A DNA stretch of 64,000 nt from Vibrio splendidus (lineage in GTDB: Bacteria > Pseudomonadota > Gammaproteobacteria > Enterobacterales > Vibrionaceae). The DNA lies in the NCBI RefSeq assembly GCF_002873455.1, contig NZ_MCUN01000052.1, positions 1 to 64,000 of the forward strand, in the 5' to 3' direction. The notes beneath the pieces are model-generated. The model made no database searches. It saw only the letters and a list, made by a program, of their open reading frames with translations, and had not been told where the DNA came from. The translations under genes were made by a program, and so were the position numbers. This document shows, piece by piece, positions 17,447 through 26,179 of the stretch (positions are counted from its first letter, which is position 1; each line of letters starts with the position of its first letter).

Positions 17447-18193
17447 CTAAACAGTGAGAGCTGCTCTTACATCGGATATCTTACTAGCATCAGTTACTGG
17501 GATCTGATAATCATCAATATCATCACTGCCCATTTGAGCGCTTGAATTGCTTTCCATTAAGCTCGGTCTTGTCGATTTACCTGAAAGGTGAAGTGCGGGT
17601 ACTTGGGTAGCGCTTTGAATCATTTTGGCATTCGCAGCGTTGACGCCAGCCCCCGCCATGATATCGATTCTGCCATTGGCTTGTTTGACCATTGCCGCTA
17701 ATACATCGATGCCTTGCTCAGCATTAACAGCAAGCCCTGATGTTAGGATTCTTTCGCATCCAAGTGTGATGACCTGTTCTAATGTGGTTTGGTAATTAGA
17801 GCTTTGATCAATGGCTCTGTGGAACGTAATTCCAAGCTTTAATGAGTTCGCTTTGTCAGCCAGTAGCTGCATTTTTGGCATATCAATAGTTCCGTTAGGC
17901 GCTAACACACCAAGTACGACTCCATTCAATCCTGCGCTTGCACAAGCTTCAATATCTTCGAGCATACAGAGCACATCATCATCATCAAAAATGAAGTCAC
18001 CTTGTCTTGGTCGTATCATAGCGTAGACAGGAACGGGAGAAATTTTTGCCGCTTGCTTCATCATTCCGAAGCTTGGAGTTAACCCTCCCAGTGCTAAAGA
18101 AGAGCAAAGCTCAATTCGATTTGCGCCGCCAGACAGCGCGTTGTGTAGAGATTCTAAGTTATCGATACAGACTTCAATTTCGATGTTCATCAT
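17447..18193 (-). CDS. cutC: CutC family protein
   Basis: A TIM-barrel protein of the CutC family, named for copper homeostasis although the direct role in copper is disputed. It shows the family N-terminus IEIEVCIDNLESLHNAL, then ANRIELCSSLALGGLTPS and MIRPRQGDFIFDDDD, and HRAIDQS. It is 248 residues with no signal peptide. A second Met codon directly follows the first, so the start may be 18190. It is a single gene. Confidence 0.93.
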   Translation of the reverse strand: MMNIEIEVCIDNLESLHNALSGGANRIELCSSLALGGLTPSFGMMKQAAKISPVPVYAMIRPRQGDFIFDDDDVLCMLEDIEACASAGLNGVVLGVLAPNGTIDMPKMQLLADKANSLKLGITFHRAIDQSSNYQTTLEQVITLGCERILTSGLAVNAEQGIDVLAAMVKQANGRIDIMAGAGVNAANAKMIQSATQVPALHLSGKSTRPSLMESNSSAQMGSDDIDDYQIPVTDASKISDVRAALTV

Positions 18194-18508
18194 GTTTATC
18201 CGTTTAAAAAGATACTGATGAAATCATAGCAACCTAGATACGGATATGAATAGGTGGTAGCAGAGGAAAATAGGGGTAAAGTTTGTTTTTGTAACTACCT
18301 CAATTAAGTGATTCTGAGGGAGACTAGCGGAAATGAAAGGCCGTCGAATAGATATGAAAAAGCCCGAAGCGTTAACTTCGGGCTTTTAATAGGACTTTAC
18401 TTCTTAACTGATTGGCGGTGCGCTTTGCGCTATTAGCTTATGCTTTATTTCTCTTTATAGAGAGTCTTCCAACCATTAACCCGCGTTGAGTTCGGGCTTA
18501 AGAGGTAA
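18194..18508. other. Intergenic region between prx and cutC
   Basis: This 315-nt stretch holds the cutC upstream region (right of 18193) and the prx terminator at 18357-18388. I see no ORF with a ribosome site and no repeat. Confidence 0.6.
18357..18388 (-). terminator. Terminator of prx
   Basis: A 12-bp stem AAAAGCCCGAAG with its complement around a 6-nt loop is followed by a T-run on the minus strand (also T on the plus strand). It lies about 120 nt past the prx stop. Confidence 0.85.
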
Positions 18509-19117
18509 TTACTTGCTTAGGTCGTCAGCGTGCTCAGATAGGAATGCTGCAACACCTTGTGGAGATGCGTCCATACCTGATTTACCTTCTTCCCATTGTG
18601 CAGGACAAACTTCACCGTTCTTCTCGTGGAAGTTTAGTGCGTCTACCATGCGTAGCATTTCGTCGATGTTACGACCTAGTGGAAGATCGTTAACTACTTG
18701 GTGACGTACAAGACCGTCAGCGTCGATTAGGAAAGAACCACGGAAAGCAACGCCTGCTTCTGGGTGCTCAACATCGTATGCTTTGCAGATCTCGTGCTTA
18801 ACGTCAGCAATTAGAGGGTATTTAACTTGACCGATACCGCCATCAGCGATAGCAGTGTTACGCCATGCGTTGTGAGAGAATTGTGAATCGATAGAAACAC
18901 CGATTACTTCAACGCCTTTAGCTTGGAAATCTTCTAGACGGTTGTCGAAAGCAATTAGCTCTGAAGGACAAACGAAAGTGAAGTCTAGTGGGTAGAAGAA
19001 AACTACCGCTTTCTTACCTTTAGTGAATTCTGCGAAGTTGAAGTTATCAACAATCTCGCCGTTACCTAGAACAGCTGCTGCAGTAAAGTCAGGGGCTTGA
19101 CGACCTACTAGTACCAT
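18509..19117 (-). CDS. Typical 2-Cys peroxiredoxin (AhpC/Prx2 type)
   Basis: Reduces hydrogen peroxide and organic peroxides through a Cys pair. The peroxidatic Cys is C50 in DFTFVCPSELIAF and the resolving Cys is in GEVCPAQWEEG near residue 171. The length of 202 residues is typical. A strong ribosome site (TAGGAGA) precedes the ATG. It is divergent from an OxyR-type regulator, as prx2 is from oxyR2 in V. vulnificus (from memory). No ahpF-like reductase gene is adjacent, so its electron donor must be encoded elsewhere. Confidence 0.94.
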   Translation of the reverse strand: MVLVGRQAPDFTAAAVLGNGEIVDNFNFAEFTKGKKAVVFFYPLDFTFVCPSELIAFDNRLEDFQAKGVEVIGVSIDSQFSHNAWRNTAIADGGIGQVKYPLIADVKHEICKAYDVEHPEAGVAFRGSFLIDADGLVRHQVVNDLPLGRNIDEMLRMVDALNFHEKNGEVCPAQWEEGKSGMDASPQGVAAFLSEHADDLSK

Positions 19118-19184
19118 TTGGAATCTCCTAAAAAATTAGTTGGCCCAACACATCTTTGTTTGGGCTCCGTTTCTACGGGACAAA

Positions 19185-19207
19185 CTATAGTACAATCGGT
19201 ACTATAG
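19185..19207. promoter_or_regulatory. Palindromic operator candidate between prx and oxyR
   Basis: A perfect 9-bp inverted repeat CTATAGTAC-N5-GTACTATAG lies in the divergent prx/oxyR region. It contains TATAGT, readable as a -10 on either strand. A LysR-type dyad for the adjacent regulator is the simplest reading. It does not have the spacing of the full E. coli OxyR consensus. Confidence 0.55.
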
Positions 19208-19326
19208 AAAAAAGCGAATTAAATAGATTAAGTTAATCGAAAAAAGCGATAAGCTTATTCTTTGCTCAGTCCTTAGGTCTGCTGACCTTTGCCCAACTTA
19301 TCCTACTCATATTACAAAGTAATTTC

Positions 19327-20232
19327 ATGAATAAATGGCCAAGTCTTAAGCAACTTTATTATCTCGTTACTCTTCACGAAACACGCCATTTTAGCGATGC
19401 TGCTGATCGCTGTTTCGTCAGCCAATCCACGCTAAGTAAAGGTATTCAAAATCTCGAAGAGCTTATCGGTTGTCCTCTCTATGAGAAGAAAGATAAAAAG
19501 AGCCCATTAGTATTTACGCAAGCGGGTGAACTAGTGGTTAAGCACGGACGAGAGCTACTGGCGAAAGGACAAGATCTGGTTGAGCTCGGAAATTTATGTA
19601 ACGGGGATGCGATGCAAGGTCAGCTACGAGTAGGGTGTATTCCTACCATAGCGCCATTTCTGCTGTGCGATTTAGTACAAGAAGTGAACCAACGCTTTCC
19701 ACAGCTAAATTTGCTGTTACGTGAAGATACAACAACTAACTTATTAGCAGCGCTGCGTCATGGTGAGTTGGATGTTTTGATTTTGGCTTTGCCTGTCGAT
19801 ATCGACAACATGGAGAGCCAAGTTGTTGGGCAAGACCCATTCAGAATGGTGATCAGTCGTAATCAAGCCGATGGTATTCGTGTTCCGATTAAATACGATG
19901 ACTTGCCAGATGAGTCTGTATTTTTGTTGGAGAACGAGCACTGCTTAACCGAGCACGCGGTATCAGCGTGTAAGCTAACCGACAAAGAGAAGATAAACCC
20001 GTTCACCGCCACAAGCCTCCACACATTGGTACAAATGGTGGCCAATGGTTTAGGAACTACCTTTATTCCACAAATGGCGATCGATCATGGTTTGCTGGAA
20101 AATCAAAACCTAGTGGTTATTGATCCTCCAGGTCAGCAAGCGTACCGAGATATAGGCCTGGTTTGGCGACCAAGCTCATCTCGTCTAGAGACATTCCATC
20201 AACTTGCGGATGTGGTTTCTGAGTTGCTTTAA
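19327..20232 (+). CDS. oxyR: OxyR-type LysR regulator (OxyR2-like)
   Basis: A redox-sensing LysR-family activator. The N-terminal helix-turn-helix contains HFSDAADRCFVSQSTLSKGI. The sensor Cys pair is C206 and C215 in ENEHCLTEHAVSACK, the same 9-residue spacing as C199/C208 of E. coli OxyR. Residue 204 is Glu, which I recall as the hallmark of the hypersensitive V. vulnificus OxyR2. It is 301 residues, divergent from a peroxiredoxin gene that is its probable target. Confidence 0.93.
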   Translation: MNKWPSLKQLYYLVTLHETRHFSDAADRCFVSQSTLSKGIQNLEELIGCPLYEKKDKKSPLVFTQAGELVVKHGRELLAKGQDLVELGNLCNGDAMQGQLRVGCIPTIAPFLLCDLVQEVNQRFPQLNLLLREDTTTNLLAALRHGELDVLILALPVDIDNMESQVVGQDPFRMVISRNQADGIRVPIKYDDLPDESVFLLENEHCLTEHAVSACKLTDKEKINPFTATSLHTLVQMVANGLGTTFIPQMAIDHGLLENQNLVVIDPPGQQAYRDIGLVWRPSSSRLETFHQLADVVSELL

Positions 20233-20245
20233 AAATTTAGAACAT

Positions 20246-20286
20246 CAAACAAAAAGAGCGGCCATTTTTGCTGCTCTATTTGTTTG
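20246..20286 (+). terminator. Long hairpin after oxyR
   Basis: A near-perfect stem from CAAACAAA through AGAGC to GCTCT and TTTGTTTG encloses CATTTTT. It can act as an oxyR terminator, although only T-rich stem sequence and no pure T-run follows. Confidence 0.6.
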
Positions 20287-20297
20287 TTCATTTGAGA

Positions 20298-20323
20298 AGA
20301 AAAACGCCACAAACTGTGGCGTT
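20298..20323 (-). terminator. Terminator of the chemoreceptor gene
   Basis: An 8-bp stem AACGCCAC with its complement is followed on the minus strand by a T-run, just past the end of the chemoreceptor gene. Confidence 0.85.
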
Positions 20324-20341
20324 GGAAATTTATTTACAGCG

Positions 20342-22282
20342 TTAAATTTTGAAAAAACTCAGTAAGTCTTTTTGTTTCACTGCTAATGAAGATAGCTCTT
20401 CACTCGCTTGCTTGCTTTGTTCAATTCCTGAGACATTTTGGTGAACGATATCAAAGGTCAAAGAAACATTTTGTGAAATGTCCTGTGTGACTCCAGATTG
20501 TTCTTCAGATGCTGTTGCTACTTGTGTATTCATATCTGAAATCAGGCCAACAGACTCCGTAATTGATGCAAATGCCGTTCTAAGCTGCTCACTATAATTA
20601 CGAGATTCGACGGCTAGGGAAAGGTTAGATTGCATGAACTGGTTGGCATCTTTCGCTTGCGCTTGAAGTCGAGAGATTATCTCTTGAATGTCGACAGTTG
20701 ATTGTTGTGTTTTAGCGGCCAGAGAACGAACTTCATCAGCAACGACAGCAAAGCCTCGCCCTTGCTCACCAGCTCTAGCGGCCTCAATGGCGGCGTTGAG
20801 TGCTAACAAGTTAGTTTGCTCGGAGATGGAGTTGATCACTTCAATAACCGTGCCGATCTCTACCGAGTACTCTTGTAGTTGATTGACGATATTTGATGTC
20901 TCTTCGATTGAATCTTCAACCTTGCGAGATATATCATCTGAGGCATCGAGTGAAACCCCTCCTTCTTTGACATTGGAAGTTGCACCAGTTGCTGCGTTCT
21001 CAGCACTAGCTGCATTATGGCTAACCTCATTCGCCGTACTAGAAAGCTCATTGATGGCCGTTGCGATTTGCTCCATTTGACTCAGTTCTTGTTGAGCGTT
21101 CCCTTCTGTTTGACTCATCACGGCCGTTAGCTCGACTGAAGCCGCTGAAACATTATCTGAAATTTGATGGAAGCCATCGATGATACGGCGTAGTTCTTGG
21201 CGCATCTCTAAAATGTTTGCGTATATACCCGTTTCTTTACCTGTAATTGGAATCTGCTTTGAAAGGTCACCGGAAGCAACTTCTTCTACAATCGCTTGAA
21301 TGTCGCTAGGCTCTCCCCCTACAACTTTCCAGACGCTACGGTAAATCGAAATTGCAATACCAAGGGCAATGGCGATAACAACGATTGAAAGCGCTCCCAA
21401 GATAAATTGAGCATTTGAAAATCGCTCAACCATGCTTGGACCAACAGAGTCTTGTTTTGACTTGGTAGACAGTTTTATTTCTTCAATTGTTTTTGCTGCA
21501 TTGCTACCAGCAATATCAAGGGTCCCAGAAACGATACTGTTTCGTTCATTTATTGTGTTAACGACTTTTGAAAATGTAGTGCTATAGGTTTTAAAGGCGT
21601 TATTGAAATCAGTTAAATACTGAATTTGCTGTGTTGACATTAACTGAGACTCAATGGTTTCTGCGAGTAATTCAGCTGACGCAAACTCTTTTTCAGCTCG
21701 TTGAGCATCTTCTGTTTTGTTACTAGTCAGAAATTTAGAAGCATACAGTCGAGACAACAATACATGTTGCTGAAGTTGTCCTGAACTGACAGCAACCTCT
21801 AAATCTTCCTCAGTAGAAGCTTGGTTCATCAGGTTAGTTACTGCTTTTCGCATGTTTAAACCTGATGGGTCTAAATCTTCTTTGACTAAGTTGTTCCTAG
21901 TGTTTACCAGTTGAACAACTTTTTTGAATCCTTGGCTGTATTGCTTAAGCTGTTTCTCTATCGCTAAAAATTCATTTTTATGTTGGTCGTCAACATGAGA
22001 GTTCAACACACTTTCGACCAATTGAATTGATGTCGTGATACGTTTATCTAACTCTGATGCATGAGATGGACCAGGGTTCTTTATGTATTTTAACGCAGAT
22101 AAACGAGCTTCCAATATATTGGCTTGAATTCGTCCAGTAGATACACTCGTGAGTGCGAGAGAACGGTAGGTATTGAATCCATCACTTGATTGATAAAAGC
22201 GTAATGAAGCAACGATTGAAATAACTAAGATCAGCGCGAGAATCACGCCAAAACCTAAGGACAGCAATTTCTTTAAACTCAT
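20342..22282 (-). CDS. Methyl-accepting chemotaxis protein
   Basis: A membrane chemoreceptor that feeds the CheA kinase. A first membrane helix lies at about residues 8-30, then an all-helical periplasmic sensor of about 260 residues and a second helix near 290-312. A HAMP-like linker (VVGGEPSDIQAIVEEVASGD) follows, then the signalling hairpin with the tip EAARAGEQGRGFAVVADEVR. The two-module helical sensor (LLSRLYASKFL near residue 175) resembles the HBM type. The start at 22282 is preferred because AGGA lies about 9 nt upstream, and the earlier ATG at 22291 abuts that site. The ligand is unknown. Confidence 0.93.
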   Translation of the reverse strand: MSLKKLLSLGFGVILALILVISIVASLRFYQSSDGFNTYRSLALTSVSTGRIQANILEARLSALKYIKNPGPSHASELDKRITTSIQLVESVLNSHVDDQHKNEFLAIEKQLKQYSQGFKKVVQLVNTRNNLVKEDLDPSGLNMRKAVTNLMNQASTEEDLEVAVSSGQLQQHVLLSRLYASKFLTSNKTEDAQRAEKEFASAELLAETIESQLMSTQQIQYLTDFNNAFKTYSTTFSKVVNTINERNSIVSGTLDIAGSNAAKTIEEIKLSTKSKQDSVGPSMVERFSNAQFILGALSIVVIAIALGIAISIYRSVWKVVGGEPSDIQAIVEEVASGDLSKQIPITGKETGIYANILEMRQELRRIIDGFHQISDNVSAASVELTAVMSQTEGNAQQELSQMEQIATAINELSSTANEVSHNAASAENAATGATSNVKEGGVSLDASDDISRKVEDSIEETSNIVNQLQEYSVEIGTVIEVINSISEQTNLLALNAAIEAARAGEQGRGFAVVADEVRSLAAKTQQSTVDIQEIISRLQAQAKDANQFMQSNLSLAVESRNYSEQLRTAFASITESVGLISDMNTQVATASEEQSGVTQDISQNVSLTFDIVHQNVSGIEQSKQASEELSSLAVKQKDLLSFFKI

Positions 22283-22504
22283 AAATATCATTCCTAATGA
22301 AGCAGCTTGTTTTCATTTCTAACAAATTCTTACATTATTCCAACGAGAAATATATCAATAAATCCAATTGGAGCCTTACATTCTCATATATAAAAATAAT
22401 AAGTGAGGGCGGTTTATTAAGAGGCTTAAACATTGGAACTAGTCTCAAAAAAGAAATGAGGGATGTAGCGAGTTTCACAATGAATATGTGATAGTTGAAC
22501 GTGT

Positions 22505-22530
22505 AAAGAGCCTTGGTTTGAAAGGCTCTA
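22505..22530 (-). terminator. Probable terminator of the two-CBS gene
   Basis: AGAGCCTT and AAGGCTCT form an 8-bp stem with loop GGTTTG, followed by TTT on the minus strand, about 30 nt past the stop of the CBS gene. Confidence 0.6.
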
Positions 22531-22557
22531 GGAGTGAAGAGGATAGAACAACGTTGA

Positions 22558-23001
22558 TTAACTTTCAGCTTCTTCTGGTTCTACCTCTTCTTGTAGTTCT
22601 AGTAAATTAATCGCTATCGTGACGAAATCACTGTCAGTGATAATGCCCACTAACTCATGACTGTCTACGACAGGTAAACAACCCACTTTGTGTTTCTGCA
22701 TATAAATAGCCGACTCTTTTAATCCAGCTCGTGGCTCTACCGACATAACACTTTTGTGCATGATGTCATTCAGTGGTGTAGCAAGAGTAAATGATTGAGC
22801 TTGGGGTATGTTTTGTAGGCTAGATTCTTGAGCTGCAAGAACGTCTCGTTGTGTGACAACGCCTAATAAATTTCTGTCGGCATCAACCACTGGAATGTGG
22901 CGGATATCAAGCGCTTCCATCATGTGTTTAGCATCAGCCAGTGAATGTGAGCGCAATAGAGTATGAGGGTTGCGAGTCATCATATCTTCAACCTTGATCA
23001 T
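22558..23001 (-). CDS. Two-CBS-domain protein
   Basis: A 147-residue protein made almost entirely of a CBS pair: MTRNPHTLLRSHSLADAKHM to GVVTQRDVLAA in the first and MSVEPRAGLKESAIYM to LVGIITDSDFVTIAI in the second. CBS pairs bind adenine nucleotides and usually regulate a partner, but no effector domain is attached and the partner is unknown. The tail is acidic (EVEPEEAES). A very strong ribosome site (AAGGAGG) precedes the ATG. It is a single gene. Confidence 0.9.
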   Translation of the reverse strand: MIKVEDMMTRNPHTLLRSHSLADAKHMMEALDIRHIPVVDADRNLLGVVTQRDVLAAQESSLQNIPQAQSFTLATPLNDIMHKSVMSVEPRAGLKESAIYMQKHKVGCLPVVDSHELVGIITDSDFVTIAINLLELQEEVEPEEAES

Positions 23002-23335
23002 ACGAACCTCCTTATTTTTTATTTGTTGCTATTACTATAGTTTTTTATCTAAAACATAACTGAGAGCTAACGCATTTATGGGCGAGTTTTATGCAACTAA
23101 TTCTCGAAATTAAAGAGTCTAATCGGTAGCATTATTTTACGCCTCTTTACAATAATCCGTTGTCGTAAACCTTGCTATTGCGGCTCGTGTGCCTATACTA
23201 GCCCACTGCGAAATTTTTAGTCGCGCCAGTGATCCACTTACGGTAACTATTTCCTTGCTGTAACGGTTTATTAGCGGCCGCGATTTATGATTCGTCAACG
23301 ACACAAATCTCATCAACTAAGACAAGACTAGACAC
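23002..23335. other. Intergenic region between the CBS gene and queA
   Basis: This 334-nt divergent region contains the CBS gene ribosome site at its left end and a good sigma-70 promoter for queA at 23172-23199. I see no ORF or repeat in the rest. Confidence 0.6.
23172..23199 (+). promoter_or_regulatory. Sigma-70 promoter for queA
   Basis: TTGCTA (23172-23177) and TATACT (23194-23199) are separated by 16 nt. The -10 is near consensus. It lies about 135 nt before the queA start. Confidence 0.65.
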
Positions 23336-24388
23336 ATGCAAGTTTCAGATTTTCACTTTGACCTACCAGATGAACTCATTGCTCGTTACCCTCAAGAGGA
23401 GCGTACAGCAAGCCGCCTGCTTAAATTAGATGGCAACAGCGGTAACCTAGCTGATGGTTCGTTTAAAGACGTTTTAGACTTGGTTGAGCCAGGCGATCTT
23501 GTCGTTTTCAATAACACTCGAGTTATTCCTGCTCGTGTATTCGGTCGCAAGGCATCAGGCGGTAAGCTTGAAGTGCTAGTGGAGCGAATGCTCGATGAAA
23601 AAAGTATTCTAGCGCATGTTCGTTGTTCTAAGTCACCTAAGCCGGGCACTAAGCTATTCCTTGGTGAAAACGATGAATATGAAGCTGAAATGGTGACGCG
23701 TCATGATGCGTTATTTGAAATCCATTTCACCTCCGATCAAAGCGTTTTAGAGATTCTTAACAGTGTGGGTCACATGCCACTGCCTCCTTACATCGACCGC
23801 CCTGATGAAGATGCAGATAAAGAGCGTTACCAGACTGTCTATAATGAAAAACCAGGTGCCGTTGCTGCGCCAACAGCGGGTCTTCACTTTGATGATAAGC
23901 TGATGGCTGACATGAAGGCAAAAGGTGTCGAGTTTGCTTATGTGACACTTCACGTAGGTGCGGGCACATTCCAACCGGTAAAAGTAGATAATATCAATGA
24001 TCACCACATGCATGCTGAGTACGTTGAAGTACCACAAGAAGTGGTTGATGCCGTTGCTGCAGCGAAAGCGCGTGGCGGACGTATTATCGCCGTTGGTACC
24101 ACCTCTGTACGTTCATTAGAAAGTGCAGCTCAAGATGCCTTAAAAAAAGGCACTGAGTTAGTTCCTTTCTTTGGTGATACAGAAATCTTCATCTTCCCTG
24201 GTTATGAATACCAGTTGGTGGATTGCTTGATTACCAATTTCCACTTACCAGAATCAACACTGATCATGTTGGTGAGTGCATTTGCTGGTTATGACAATGT
24301 GATGGGCGCATACGATCACGCAGTGAAGAGCGAATATCGTTTCTTCAGCTACGGTGATGCGATGTTCATCAACAAGAAAACCAACTAA
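23336..24388 (+). CDS. queA: S-adenosylmethionine:tRNA ribosyltransferase-isomerase QueA
   Basis: Transfers the ribosyl part of SAM to preQ1-modified tRNA to make epoxyqueuosine. It shows the family N-terminus MQVSDFHFDLPDELIARYPQ, then VVFNNTRVIPARVFG, GAVAAPTAGLHFDD and LHVGAGTFQPVKV, and ends near FFSYGDAMFI. The length of 350 residues is standard. It leads the queA-tgt-yajC-secD-secF cluster known from E. coli. A 194-nt structured gap separates it from tgt. Confidence 0.98.
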   Translation: MQVSDFHFDLPDELIARYPQEERTASRLLKLDGNSGNLADGSFKDVLDLVEPGDLVVFNNTRVIPARVFGRKASGGKLEVLVERMLDEKSILAHVRCSKSPKPGTKLFLGENDEYEAEMVTRHDALFEIHFTSDQSVLEILNSVGHMPLPPYIDRPDEDADKERYQTVYNEKPGAVAAPTAGLHFDDKLMADMKAKGVEFAYVTLHVGAGTFQPVKVDNINDHHMHAEYVEVPQEVVDAVAAAKARGGRIIAVGTTSVRSLESAAQDALKKGTELVPFFGDTEIFIFPGYEYQLVDCLITNFHLPESTLIMLVSAFAGYDNVMGAYDHAVKSEYRFFSYGDAMFINKKTN

Positions 24389-24429
24389 TTTAAGCTGGTT
24401 ATAAACGATATAAGCAGAATTTACGGGTG

Positions 24430-24512
24430 CTAGCAGTAAGCTAGGAGTCGGGCAGGGTGTCTGTCTAATCTCTCGCAAGGAATACGCGACCGCTCCTCAT
24501 AGAACTTGCTAG
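24430..24512 (+). other. Nested inverted repeats in the queA-tgt gap
   Basis: Outer arms CTAGC-agt-AAG (24430-24440) pair with CTTGCTAG (24505-24512). Inner arms AGGAG (24443-24447) pair with CTCCT (24493-24497). The RNA could fold into a bulged stem enclosing about 45 nt just upstream of tgt. No T-run follows, so it is not a terminator. The function is unknown. Confidence 0.4.
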
Positions 24513-24582
24513 ATTGAACTTATATTTAGCTTAAGGTTCTGAATTATCAGTCAGATTGTTTCTCTGGCATATTGGAGGCTTC

Positions 24583-25719
24583 GTGAAATTAAAATACGAA
24601 CTTAAAAAAACAAACAGCGGCGCACGTCGTGGTCAACTTCAGTTTGAACGTGGTAGCGTTGAAACACCAGCATTCATGCCAGTAGGTACTTACGGTACGG
24701 TTAAAGGCATGACTCCTGAAGAAGTGAAAGACACAGGTGCTGAAATCCTGCTAGGCAACACGTTCCACTTGTGGTTACGTCCTGGTCAAGAAATCATGAA
24801 ACTACACGGTGACTTGCACGATTTCATGAACTGGAAAGGACCTATCCTGACTGATTCAGGCGGTTTCCAAGTATTCAGCCTAGGTGCGACGCGTAAAATC
24901 ACTGAAGAGGGTGTTCACTTCCGTAACCCTGTAAACGGTGACAAGATCTTCATGGACGCTGAAAAGTCGATGGAAATCCAAAAGGATCTAGGTTCAGACA
25001 TCGTAATGATCTTTGACGAATGTACGCCTTACCCTGCGACGCATAAAGAAGCTAAAGACTCAATGGAGATGTCTCTTCGTTGGGCTCAGCGTTCACGCAA
25101 TCACTTTGACAAGCAAGAAAACCCGAACTCACTATTCGGTATCGTTCAAGGTGGCGTATACGAAGACCTTCGTGACGTATCCGTTAAAGGCCTAACAGAA
25201 ATTGGTTTTGACGGTTACGCTGTTGGCGGCCTAGCAGTAGGCGAACCAAAAGAAGACATGCACCGTATTCTTGAGCATACATGTCCTCAACTGCCTGAAG
25301 ATAAACCACGTTACCTAATGGGCGTAGGTAAACCTGAAGATTTGGTTGAAGGTGTTCGTCGCGGTATCGACATGTTTGACTGTGTAATGCCAACGCGAAA
25401 TGCACGTAACGGCCACCTGTTTGTCACTGAAGGTGTGATCAAGATCCGTAATGCGAAGCATAAAACGGATACAACACCACTAGATTCAGATTGTGACTGT
25501 TACACTTGTAAGAACTACAGCAAGTCATACTTACACCATTTGGATCGTTGTAATGAAATCCTAGGTGCTCGACTGAACACTATTCATAACTTGCGTTTTT
25601 ACCAACGAATTATGTCAGACATTCGTCAATCTATTGATGAAGACCGTTTTGAAGAGTTCGTTGCAGAGTTCTACGCAAGAATGGGGCGTGAAGTGCCACC
25701 ACTAGGTAAAGAATCTTAG
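24583..25719 (+). CDS. tgt: tRNA-guanine transglycosylase Tgt
   Basis: Exchanges guanine 34 for preQ1 in tRNAs with GUN anticodons. I chose the GTG at 24583 because TTGGAGG lies 5 nt upstream and the 378-residue product then begins VKLKYELKKT like other Tgt proteins. A frame opening 27 nt earlier has no ribosome site. Catalytic D91 is in LTDSGGFQVFSLG, the nucleophile Asp is in DMFDCVMPTRNARNG, and the zinc site is CDCYTCKNYSKSYLHHL. It works directly before QueA. Confidence 0.98.
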   Translation: MKLKYELKKTNSGARRGQLQFERGSVETPAFMPVGTYGTVKGMTPEEVKDTGAEILLGNTFHLWLRPGQEIMKLHGDLHDFMNWKGPILTDSGGFQVFSLGATRKITEEGVHFRNPVNGDKIFMDAEKSMEIQKDLGSDIVMIFDECTPYPATHKEAKDSMEMSLRWAQRSRNHFDKQENPNSLFGIVQGGVYEDLRDVSVKGLTEIGFDGYAVGGLAVGEPKEDMHRILEHTCPQLPEDKPRYLMGVGKPEDLVEGVRRGIDMFDCVMPTRNARNGHLFVTEGVIKIRNAKHKTDTTPLDSDCDCYTCKNYSKSYLHHLDRCNEILGARLNTIHNLRFYQRIMSDIRQSIDEDRFEEFVAEFYARMGREVPPLGKES

Positions 25720-25829
25720 TATTTCTTTTTTGCGAGCCCTATCTCTCTTCCGAGTGATGGGGCTTGAAAATAAAGGGATGCGACCCAATTAGACAAACAA
25801 TTACTAAAATATAATAGAGGATGTTTTAA

Positions 25830-26159
25830 ATGTTTATTTCTCAAGCTCACGCAGCAGCAGAAGGTGCACCAGCAGGCGGCGGTTTCGAAATGCTTATCAT
25901 GCTAGGTATGTTCGCTGTGATCTTCTACTTCATGATCTACCGTCCACAAGCTAAGCGCGTAAAAGAGCATAAGAGCCTTATGTCTTCTATGGGTAAAGGC
26001 GATGAAGTTCTAACAAGCGGCGGTCTAATCGGTAAAATTACTAAGATTGCAGAAGACAGCGACTACGTTGCTATCGAACTGAACGCAAATAACGAAGTAG
26101 TTATCAAGAAAGACTTCGTTACAGCAGTGCTACCAAAAGGTACTCTGAAATCACTATAA
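25830..26159 (+). CDS. yajC: Sec translocon accessory subunit YajC
   Basis: A small single-pass membrane protein of the SecDF-YajC complex. It shows an N-terminal membrane helix (MLIMLGMFAVIFYFMIYRPQ) near residues 21-42, followed by a basic cytoplasmic domain with KGDEVLTSGGLIGKI. The length of 109 residues is normal. It lies 110 nt after tgt and 20 nt before secD. Confidence 0.97.
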   Translation: MFISQAHAAAEGAPAGGGFEMLIMLGMFAVIFYFMIYRPQAKRVKEHKSLMSSMGKGDEVLTSGGLIGKITKIAEDSDYVAIELNANNEVVIKKDFVTAVLPKGTLKSL

Positions 26160-26179
26160 ACAGCTAGAGGATCCTCGCT

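Noticed and set aside
22297..22491. 64-residue open frame between the chemoreceptor and CBS genes
   Set aside because: No ribosome site and a random-looking composition. It begins in the upstream region of the chemoreceptor gene.
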